Notes under the pieces: model-generated
Told to the model about the DNA's origin: nothing
Seen by the model: only the letters and a program-made list of their open reading frames with translations
Database searches by the model: none
Shown: one piece after another, positions 1 to 5,149 of the stretch
Position numbering within the stretch: the first letter of the stretch is position 1
Layout: each line of letters begins with the position of its first letter
Position numbers and translations under genes: made by a program
Assembly: GCA_031253705.1 (NCBI GenBank)
Contig: JAIRVW010000077.1
Location: forward strand, 1 to 5,149
Direction of reading: 5' to 3'
Source of the DNA: Brucellaceae bacterium
Lineage (GTDB): Bacteria > Pseudomonadota > Alphaproteobacteria > Rhizobiales > Rhizobiaceae
Length of the DNA: 5,149 nucleotides

Positions 1-476
1 GTGCTGCACTGGCCGAGCAGATCGCGGCAATTGGTGCCTTGCGGGATGGTGTTGCCGGACGGCTGAAGCAATTGCTGCATAATGCACAGGACTGGCGGGA
101 AGATCAGGCGCTGCCGCGCTGCCCGCTGCTGACATTTGATGCAATGGGACGGGCAGGGCCTTCAGCCTATGCGATGAACCGTGCGCTGCGCACCGGCTGG
201 CCGGTTTTGCTGACCGGTCACGTGCCGGAAGATACACCGGCCTTTGATATGCTGCGGGATGAATTGGCGGACTGGATAAGGCTGCCGACCCATCCGACTT
301 TGAGCGGTATGATTGCGCTTTGGGAGCAGGCGGGTAAGCCTGACATGCTCGGGCATTCCTGTTCCGCTGCGTTGCTTAGCGAACTGGCAGAGCATATCCC
401 AGTTGTGCGTCAGGATGTGAAGAGCGGTGATGTGATAGAGCGCATTCCGAAAAGTGTGCAGCGGTTTTCGGATTAA
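1..476 (+). CDS. C-terminal part of an MBL-fold/beta-CASP-like metallohydrolase (5'-truncated by window edge)
   Basis: The reading frame is open from the window edge (first full codon at position 3, A-A-L-A-E-Q) to the TAA at 474-476, giving 157 visible residues. The gene starts outside the window. A TTG at 39 is in frame but is not a credible start, because the frame is open upstream of it. The segment GRAGPSAYAMNRAL followed by LLTGHVPEDTPA resembles the beta-CASP/RNA-specificity part of metallo-beta-lactamase-fold nucleases and hydrolases, where a Gly-rich turn precedes an 'LTGhxpxxTpa' strand. It is followed by LPTHPTLSGMIALWEQAG and GHSC, a His-containing tail of the kind seen in the C-terminal part of such proteins. 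The HxHxDH metal site would lie upstream of the window, so catalysis cannot be checked. surE follows 81 bp downstream on the same strand; a shared transcript is possible but not shown. The family call is by recognition only; the substrate is unknown. Confidence 0.5.
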   Translation, partial: AALAEQIAAIGALRDGVAGRLKQLLHNAQDWREDQALPRCPLLTFDAMGRAGPSAYAMNRALRTGWPVLLTGHVPEDTPAFDMLRDELADWIRLPTHPTLSGMIALWEQAGKPDMLGHSCSAALLSELAEHIPVVRQDVKSGDVIERIPKSVQRFSD

Positions 477-491
477 AATGCGCGTTAATGT

Positions 492-540
492 AAAAAAACA
501 AAGCATTTCTAACAATGCAAACTCAACTGGAAATGCTTTG
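492..540 (-). terminator. Inverted repeat with minus-strand T-tract upstream of surE
   Basis: CAAAGCATTT at 499-508 and AAATGCTTTG at 531-540 form a perfect 10-bp inverted repeat around a 22-nt loop. Seven A residues at 492-498 abut the left arm. Read on the minus strand, the hairpin is therefore followed directly by seven T residues, the layout of an intrinsic terminator for leftward transcription. On the + strand there is no T-run after the right arm. The stem has only 3 G:C pairs of 10 and the loop is long, so termination may be weak. GCATT (503-507) can alternatively pair with AATGC (514-518) over a 6-nt loop. The element could instead act as a protein-binding site or as a leader structure next to the surE ribosome site. 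Confidence 0.4.
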
Positions 541-545
541 GAACT

Positions 546-550
546 GGGAG
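546..550 (+). promoter_or_regulatory. Ribosome binding site of surE
   Basis: GGGAG lies 7 nt before the ATG at 558 and supports that start. It begins 5 nt after the right arm of the 499-540 inverted repeat, so folding of that repeat in the mRNA would place a stem next to the initiation region. Confidence 0.6.
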
Positions 551-557
551 CAGCCTG

Positions 558-1301
558 ATGCGTATTTTGCTTTGCAATGATGACGGTATTGATGCCGAAG
601 GTCTGGCTTTTCTGGAGCGTGCTGCACGGGCATTGAGTGATGATGTGTGGGTGGTGGCACCGGATGGTAAGCGCACGGCTGCAGGGGCATCCATCACTAT
701 CGGCAAACCGCTGACAATGATGAAGCGCGCGGAAAAACGCTACTCCTGTTCCGGTACACCTGCGGACTGTGTGGTGTCGGCGATGAGTTGGTTGTTCAAA
801 GATCAGGCAAAGCCCGATCTGGTGTTGGCAGGGATTAACGACGGGCGCAATGTGGCGGAAGATCTGGCCTATTCCGGCACACTCGGCATTGCCCGTGAGG
901 CAACATTCTGGGGTATTCCTGCCATTGGTTTTTCACAGGTCAAACAGCCGCGTCGCGGCGAAGACGATCTGACTGCGCTGGTGCAATTATTGCGTAACCT
1001 GTTAGAGCAGCGCACCGACTGGCAGTGTGAAGGGCACTGGCTGAGTATTAATCTGCCGCATAATCTGCCTGCGCCAATTGCGCAGCCGCGGATCGGTCGG
1101 GACAAGATTGCATCTGCTGCAGATGTGGTCAGTACAGATGGCGATGAAACAGTGTTGATGGTGCCGCGCGGACGCCCGCATTCATCTTCCGAAGGTGATG
1201 ATAATGATCTGATTGATCGCGGTTTCATCTGCATCAACCGGCTCAACTGGTTCGGTGAGACAGAACTAAATGAGAATCTTATCAAGGTTTTAAGTGCGTA
1301 A
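558..1301 (+). CDS. surE: 5'/3'-nucleotidase SurE, divergent subtype
   Basis: The product has 247 residues, the usual length for SurE. These are metal-dependent cytoplasmic phosphatases that remove phosphate from nucleoside 5'- and 3'-monophosphates, and some act on short polyphosphate. The family signature is clear: MRILLCNDDGI at the N-terminus with the metal-binding pair D8-D9, GTPADCV at 66-72, the metal-ligand Asn in GINDGRN (N94), and YSGT at 105-108. The ATG at 558 puts NDDG at the expected distance from the N-terminus and has a GGGAG site upstream. There are departures from the classic family. The loop after APD reads GKRTAAGAS, so the metal-ligand Ser (S39 in Thermotoga maritima SurE) is Thr40 and the following GHS is GAS. 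The end of the YSGT helix reads LGIAREA rather than the usual TVxxAxEG. The C-terminal SITPL motif is replaced by CINRL. It probably remains an active phosphohydrolase, but substrate preference may differ. It lies 81 bp after the MBL-like gene and ends before a shared terminator with tex. Confidence 0.9.
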   Translation: MRILLCNDDGIDAEGLAFLERAARALSDDVWVVAPDGKRTAAGASITIGKPLTMMKRAEKRYSCSGTPADCVVSAMSWLFKDQAKPDLVLAGINDGRNVAEDLAYSGTLGIAREATFWGIPAIGFSQVKQPRRGEDDLTALVQLLRNLLEQRTDWQCEGHWLSINLPHNLPAPIAQPRIGRDKIASAADVVSTDGDETVLMVPRGRPHSSSEGDDNDLIDRGFICINRLNWFGETELNENLIKVLSA

Positions 1302-1324
1302 ATTCTGAAATTGATTCAGATATG

Positions 1325-1354
1325 AAAAAAGCCGCTCAATTGAGCGGCTTTTTT
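1325..1354. terminator. Bidirectional intrinsic terminator between surE and tex
   Basis: GCCGCTCAATTGAGCGGC (1331-1348) is a perfect 18-bp palindrome, flanked by six A on the left (1325-1330) and at least six T on the right (1349-1354, with a further T-rich run). Read on either strand it gives a GC-rich stem followed by a T-tract. It sits 23 bp after the surE stop and 7 bp from the tex stop, between two convergent genes, so it most likely ends transcription from both sides. Confidence 0.93.
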
Positions 1355-1361
1355 ATTTTTA

Positions 1362-3671
1362 TTATTTGCGTTTCATGGCTTCAAGCAGGGCTGCGCCAAA
1401 ACCGCCCTGCGCTTCAGCAGGCTTCTCTTGCGGCTTGGCTGTGAAATGTTTCTGTGCCGGACGCTGTCCACGCTCCCCCATAGGCTTAGGAGCCACTTCA
1501 CCGCCGCCGTCTTTGCGCATGGTCAGGCCGATACGTTTGCGCGGTACGTCCACTTCCGTCACCCGCACTTTGACCACGTCACCGGCTTTCACCACTTCAT
1601 GTGGGTCTTTCACGAATTTATCGGCAAGCTGGGACACATGAACCAGACCATCCTGATGCACGCCGATATCAACAAAGGCACCAAAGGCGGCGACATTGGT
1701 CACGGTGCCTTCCAGTAACATACCGGGCTTGAGGTCTTTAATATCGTCAATGCCATCGGCAAAGGTCGCGGTTTTGAATTCCGGACGCGGGTCACGGCCT
1801 GGTTTTTCCAGTTCCGACAAAATGTCTTTCACCGTTGGCAGACCAAAACGCTCATCAACAAAGAGCTTCGGATCAAGCGCACGCAATGCACTGGCGTCAC
1901 CCATCAGCGAGCGCACATCACGGCCACAGGCGGCAACGATCTTGGCGGCCACGCCATAGGCTTCAGGGTGCACGGATGAGGCATCAAGCGGTTCGGTACC
2001 ATTCGGAATACGCAGGAAGCCTGCCGCCTGTTCAAAGGTACGGTTGCCGAGACGGGCGACTTTGAGCAGGTCTTTACGCTTCTTGAACGGGCCGTTTTCA
2101 TTGCGATGCGCAACAACGGCTTCGGCAAGTGATGTGCCAAGGCCGGAAACGCGGGCGAGCAGCGAAGCAGAAGCCGTATTGAGATCAACACCGACAGCAT
2201 TCACCGCATCTTCCACAACCGCATTCAGCATGTGGGCAAGGCGTGCCTGATCCACATCATGCTGATACTGGCCGACACCGATGGATTTCGGCTCGATTTT
2301 CACCAGCTCTGCCAGCGGGTCTTGCAGGCGGCGGGCAATGGAAACCGCACCACGCAGCGATACGTCAAGCTGCGGGAATTCTGCTGCCGCTGTTTCCGAG
2401 GCTGAGTAAACCGATGCACCGGCTTCTGAAACGATCACTTTAAGCGGTTTCGGAGCTGGCATGTCAGCGAGCAGGTCGGCAACCATACGCTCGGTCTCAC
2501 GGCTTGCGGTGCCGTTGCCGATAGCGATCAGTTCAACTTTATGCTTGCGGATCAGTGAGGCGATTTCAGCCTGTGCACCGCGCAGATCATTGCGTGGCTG
2601 GAACGGATAGACCGTTGCAGTGTCCAGCAGCTTGCCGGTACCGTCAACAATTGCCACTTTCACACCGGTGCGGATGCCCGGATCAAGACCCATGGTAGCG
2701 CGGGAACCGGCAGGCGCTGCCAGCAGCAGATCTTTCAGATTGCGGGCGAAAACATTGATCGCTTCTTCTTCCGCGCGTTCGCGCAGATCGCGCATCAGAT
2801 CAAGGGAGAGGGACAGCGAGAGTTTAACGCGCCATGTCCAGCCGATTACTTCCATCAGCCATTTATCACCGGCGAGTGTACCACCGACCTGATAGCTGTG
2901 GGCAATCATCCGCTCAACCGGTTTGACCGGTGATGTATCCTGCTGGTCAACAACAATGTCCAGCGTCAGGAAATCTTCATTGCGGCCGCGCAGCATGGCA
3001 AGCGCGCGGTGACCGGCAACCTTGTTCCACTGTTCGCTATGAGCGAAATAATCGGAAAATTTCGCGCCTTCAGTTTCTTTGCCGGCAACCACACGGGATT
3101 GTAGAACTGCATTGTCCTTCATATAAGAGCGCAGGCGGCCGAGCAGGTCAGCATTTTCGGTGATGCCTTCGGCGATAATATCGCGTGCACCTTCAAGGGC
3201 GGCTTTTACATCGGCAACATCCGGCGTGATATAGGCTGTTGCCAGTTCGGCAGGCTCTGCAGCGCGATTATCAAGGATTGCTTGCGCCAGTGCGCCAAGA
3301 CCACGCTCACGGGCGATTTCCGCACGGGTACGGCGTTTCGGCTTATAGGGCAGATAGATATCTTCGAGTTCTGCCTTGGTGCTCACAGCGGCGATTTTCA
3401 GTTCCAGCTCCGGTGTGAGCTTTTCCTGTGTGCGGATGGAGTCCAGAATGGAGCTGCGGCGGGCTTCCAGTTCCCGCAAATAGGTCAGACGTTCAGACAG
3501 GTTGCGCAATTGCGTGTCATCAAGGCCGCCGGTCACTTCTTTACGATAGCGGGCGACGAACGGCACAGTCGAGCCTTCGTCGAGCAGGCCGATAGCGGCG
3601 AGCGCCTGTTCCGGTTTGGCATTGATCTCACCGGCAATAATGGCGGCAATCCGTCTGGTAATGTCTGTCAT
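1362..3671 (-). CDS. tex: Tex, S1-domain RNA-binding transcription accessory protein
   Basis: The product has 769 residues, the full length expected for Tex (YhgF in E. coli). This conserved cytoplasmic protein binds nucleic acid and is linked to transcription and RNA handling; in Bordetella and pneumococcus it affects expression of virulence or stress genes. Domains in order: the Tex N-terminal helical region (about 5-200, with [20 protein letters not shown] at 33-52 and [11 protein letters not shown] at 105-115); a YqgF/RNase H-like domain from about 325 with the GLDPGIRTG motif at 328-336; a helix-hairpin-helix region at about 495-555 ([27 protein letters not shown]); and an S1 domain at about 648-719 ([20 protein letters not shown] through RIGLTMR). 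A basic, Pro/Gln-rich tail ends in ALLEAMKRK. All landmark motifs are present and there is no frameshift. The ATG at 3669-3671 starts the standard [10 protein letters not shown]-terminus; a weak GAGA lies 5 nt upstream. The gene stands alone, convergent with surE and divergent from the membrane-protein pair. Confidence 0.97.
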   Translation of the reverse strand: MTDITRRIAAIIAGEINAKPEQALAAIGLLDEGSTVPFVARYRKEVTGGLDDTQLRNLSERLTYLRELEARRSSILDSIRTQEKLTPELELKIAAVSTKAELEDIYLPYKPKRRTRAEIARERGLGALAQAILDNRAAEPAELATAYITPDVADVKAALEGARDIIAEGITENADLLGRLRSYMKDNAVLQSRVVAGKETEGAKFSDYFAHSEQWNKVAGHRALAMLRGRNEDFLTLDIVVDQQDTSPVKPVERMIAHSYQVGGTLAGDKWLMEVIGWTWRVKLSLSLSLDLMRDLRERAEEEAINVFARNLKDLLLAAPAGSRATMGLDPGIRTGVKVAIVDGTGKLLDTATVYPFQPRNDLRGAQAEIASLIRKHKVELIAIGNGTASRETERMVADLLADMPAPKPLKVIVSEAGASVYSASETAAAEFPQLDVSLRGAVSIARRLQDPLAELVKIEPKSIGVGQYQHDVDQARLAHMLNAVVEDAVNAVGVDLNTASASLLARVSGLGTSLAEAVVAHRNENGPFKKRKDLLKVARLGNRTFEQAAGFLRIPNGTEPLDASSVHPEAYGVAAKIVAACGRDVRSLMGDASALRALDPKLFVDERFGLPTVKDILSELEKPGRDPRPEFKTATFADGIDDIKDLKPGMLLEGTVTNVAAFGAFVDIGVHQDGLVHVSQLADKFVKDPHEVVKAGDVVKVRVTEVDVPRKRIGLTMRKDGGGEVAPKPMGERGQRPAQKHFTAKPQEKPAEAQGGFGAALLEAMKRK

Positions 3672-4034
3672 AAGAATCTCATGCTGATAATAACCGTATG
3701 ATCATAGTGCTTTGATGCGGCGCATTGAAGGCGGGAATTGTCTCATACCCGGATTATGCCGCAGAGATCTTTATGCATGCAGCAATATTGTTTTTGTATA
3801 TTATGATTCCCTGATAAACTGTGCCGCAGATTGATACGGGAGAGCACATCACTGCGCGGTATTTTTCAACTTCGCGTTATCCGCTGCCGCTAAAGCTGCT
3901 TTGCAGGTCTGCGCCTTGATGTGGTGTTAAAAACAACATTCTTTGGCCTTGTTTGCGCAGGAAGTGCGGCCTGCTTTTCGCTGAGTGTATTTAATCACTA
4001 AAACTTAATCGTCAGATCAGGAGACAGGCAAATT
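3672..4034. other. Divergent intergenic region with unassigned inverted repeats
   Basis: This 363-bp gap separates tex (leftward) from the membrane-protein pair (rightward) and contains no believable coding frame. Besides the candidate tex promoter it holds an 8-bp palindrome TGCATGCA (3774-3781), an AT-rich stretch at 3784-3807, and an interrupted long-range inverted repeat: CACATCA-CT-GCGC (3845-3857) against GCGC-CT-TGATGTG (3911-3923). A small hairpin, GCAGG (3957-3961) with CCTGC (3970-3974), is followed by TTTT. A weak extended -10-like TGATAAACT (3812-3820) could drive a rightward transcript, but no good -35 goes with it. I could not pick a confident promoter for the gene at 4035. The length and repeats allow a long structured leader or a small RNA, but no known RNA family was recognised. 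Confidence 0.4.
3701..3729 (-). promoter_or_regulatory. Candidate sigma-70-type promoter of tex
   Basis: On the minus strand TATGAT (complement of 3701-3706) matches the -10 consensus at five of six positions. TTCAAT (complement of 3724-3729), a weak -35 element, lies exactly 17 nt upstream. This would start transcription about 20-25 nt before the tex ATG. The spacer and edge of the -35 contain the near-palindrome ATGCG-G-CGCAT (3715-3725), which could be an operator. Assigned by eye only. Confidence 0.35.
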
Positions 4035-4529
4035 ATGGATGTCGCCAAACACCCCATAGCCATTGATCATGTGCCCGCATTTATTACGGCACCGGGGCAG
4101 ACCGATATTCTGCTCAATTTTGTCATTGTTTTTCTTATTTGCATTGTCTTTGCAGTCGGCACGCTCTACCTGCGGCTTCATGCTTTGCCGGAACAAATGG
4201 CGCATCGTACCAATAAAGTGCAGTTGCAGATTGTTGCCGTGCTGGGGCTGATCGCCTTGTTCACACATAACCAGCTTTATTGGATTGCCGCCTTGCTGCT
4301 GGCAATGATTGATCTTCCGAATTTCATTGCGCCGGTAACTTCAATGGCAAAGTCGCTGAACCGGATTGCCCGTAGCACATATGCATTGCAGGGGATGGCA
4401 CCGGTTCCGGTAGCTCAGGCTGCACCGGCTGATGCTACACCTGTTCAAAGTGCTGAACAGGCACTGGCCGTTGCGCCACAAGAGGATATTCCTGTGCAGC
4501 CGCATGATCAGAATGGGGAGAAGAAATAA
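4035..4529 (+). CDS. Small inner-membrane protein, DUF3302 (YiaW/YibI)-like, partner of the HlyD-type protein
   Basis: The product has 164 residues. A hydrophobic segment spans about 26-46 (LLNFVIVFLICIVFAVGTLYL). A polar loop follows (LHALPEQMAHRTNK, 48-61), then a second hydrophobic stretch over about 64-92 that may be one long helix or a hairpin around FTHNQLYW (76-83). From about 119 the tail is Ala/Pro/Val/Gln-rich and looks disordered. No signal peptide is seen. The pattern 'LPxxMAHRTNKVQ' then 'LIALFTHNQLYWIAALLLA' recalls the 'AKKRxHP ... LFTLHxxWP' core of DUF3302 proteins, which sit beside HlyD-type proteins in enterobacteria (yiaW-yiaV, yibI-yibH). From memory, close relatives occur in the same pair in Rhizobiales. 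It is far too small to be a complete transporter. AGGAG at 4019-4023 precedes the ATG by 11 nt, a slightly long spacing. The stop overlaps the next start. The molecular role is unknown; assistance to assembly or stability of the adjacent membrane fusion protein is an inference. Confidence 0.75.
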   Translation: MDVAKHPIAIDHVPAFITAPGQTDILLNFVIVFLICIVFAVGTLYLRLHALPEQMAHRTNKVQLQIVAVLGLIALFTHNQLYWIAALLLAMIDLPNFIAPVTSMAKSLNRIARSTYALQGMAPVPVAQAAPADATPVQSAEQALAVAPQEDIPVQPHDQNGEKK

Positions 4530-5149
4530 TGCTGGAATTTCTGCTCTGTTCAATGGTGACAATTCTGCCGGATTATCTGTACCGCCGTTATGGTCAGGGT
4601 AAGATGATCGGTCATCATATCACGCTTTATTCCGTGTGGTTTGAGCTGCGCTGGGGGATCACGGCTTGTCTTATTCTGACAATTTCGCTGATTACGATGA
4701 TTTTTTATTATCACCCTTCCACATCCAATGTGACAGCGGCCTATCGCACAGTGACAATTCTGCCGGAAATTCCGGGACGTGTTGAAGAAGTTTTTGTCAC
4801 GCGTTTTCAGAAAGTGAAAGCAGGGGAACCGCTGTTTCGCTTGGATAGCAGCAAGCAGGAAGCTGCGGTTAAAACCGCAAAACAGCGTATCGCTGAAGCG
4901 CAGGCAGCAACCGAAGTGGCAAAATCGGAACTCGCGGCAAATGACGGTGCGATACAATCAGCTGAAGCAACTTATCTGCAGGCACAGATTGATCTCAATT
5001 CGCAGACTGAACTGCAGCGCCGTAACCCGAATATTGTTGCCCAGCGTGAGCTTGATCGTCTGAGATCCAATCTGGACGGGCGCAAGGGGGCTTTGGCTGA
5101 GGCGATTGCCAAAAAGCAGACATTGCAAACCAAGATCAGCACTTTGCTG
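4529..5149 (+). CDS. HlyD/EmrA-family membrane fusion (periplasmic adaptor) protein, N-terminal part
   Basis: 207 residues are visible; the 3' end lies beyond the window. The ATG shares its A with the TAA of the preceding gene (TAATG), and GGGGAGAAG at 4515-4523 gives a strong ribosome site, so the pair is translationally coupled. Residues 1-41 form a cytoplasmic N-terminal region (LPDYLYRRYGQGKMIG, ITLYSVWFELRWG). A membrane anchor follows at about 42-60, then the first half of a biotinyl-lipoyl-like domain at about 73-107 (VTILPEIPGRVEEVFV, KVKAGEPLFRLD). From about 108 there is a long Ala/Gln/Glu/Lys-rich coiled coil, including RNPNIVAQRELDRLRSNL. This order is that of HlyD/EmrA/YibH-type adaptors, which link an inner-membrane pump to an outer-membrane channel across the periplasm. 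The second lipoyl half and the barrel domain must lie downstream. The substrate is unknown, and no pump gene is visible in the window. Confidence 0.9.
   Translation, partial: MLEFLLCSMVTILPDYLYRRYGQGKMIGHHITLYSVWFELRWGITACLILTISLITMIFYYHPSTSNVTAAYRTVTILPEIPGRVEEVFVTRFQKVKAGEPLFRLDSSKQEAAVKTAKQRIAEAQAATEVAKSELAANDGAIQSAEATYLQAQIDLNSQTELQRRNPNIVAQRELDRLRSNLDGRKGALAEAIAKKQTLQTKISTLL

Noticed and set aside
39..476. A stand-alone 145-residue gene starting at TTG 39
   Set aside because: The frame is open upstream to the window edge and the protein similarity reads as an internal to C-terminal segment, so this is the tail of a longer gene.
162..515. Minus-strand open frame of 117 codons opposite the MBL-like gene
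   Set aside because: It is antisense to a convincing coding frame, has no family resemblance and crosses the inverted repeat; it reads as a shadow frame.
869..1285. Minus-strand open frame of 138 codons inside surE
   Set aside because: It is entirely antisense to surE and Ser/Arg-rich in the way typical of shadow frames.
2916..2934. Repeated ACCGGT within tex
   Set aside because: Two 6-bp copies inside conserved coding sequence are explained by codon content.
3282..3701. Plus-strand open frame of 139 codons over the tex 5' end
   Set aside because: It is antisense to the well-conserved N-terminal part of Tex and has no recognisable domain.
3838..3860. GGGAGAG resembling the start of a glycine riboswitch
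   Set aside because: The conserved GCCGAAGG...GCAA core and the paired CUCUC element are missing, and the downstream gene has no link to glycine.
4550..4957. Minus-strand open frame of 135 codons inside the HlyD-type gene
   Set aside because: Cys/His/Arg-rich composition, antisense to clear adaptor motifs; a shadow frame.

Overview
The window looks like a chromosomal segment of an alphaproteobacterium, most likely order Rhizobiales (Hyphomicrobiales), possibly near the Brucellaceae. This is an inference. It rests on the style of the protein sequences, a moderate GC content, and a membrane-protein pair at the right end that I recall as typical of Rhizobiales genomes. No species can be named from the sequence alone. 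I see no mobile element, CRISPR array, tRNA or rRNA, and no obvious sign of recent gene transfer.

Layout: positions 1-476 (+) hold the C-terminal part of a protein that resembles an MBL-fold/beta-CASP metallohydrolase. After an 81-bp gap containing a perfect 10-bp inverted repeat comes surE (558-1301, +), a survival-protein E nucleotidase of a divergent subtype. A strong palindromic terminator (1325-1354) separates surE from the convergent gene tex (1362-3671, -), a complete 769-residue S1-domain transcription accessory/RNA-binding protein. A 363-bp divergent intergenic region (3672-4034) holds a possible tex promoter and some unexplained inverted repeats. The right end is a translationally coupled pair on the + strand: a small inner-membrane protein (4035-4529) resembling the DUF3302 (YiaW/YibI) class, and the N-terminal 207 residues of a HlyD/EmrA-type membrane fusion protein (4529 to the window end).

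Functionally, the genes fall into three units: nucleic-acid/nucleotide housekeeping (MBL protein and surE), transcription/RNA handling (tex), and an envelope transport or export module. I found no clear new multi-gene system. The least explained signals are the hairpin upstream of surE, whose T-tract lies on the opposite strand from the genes; the altered active-site motif of SurE; and the paired arms in the 3672-4034 gap.
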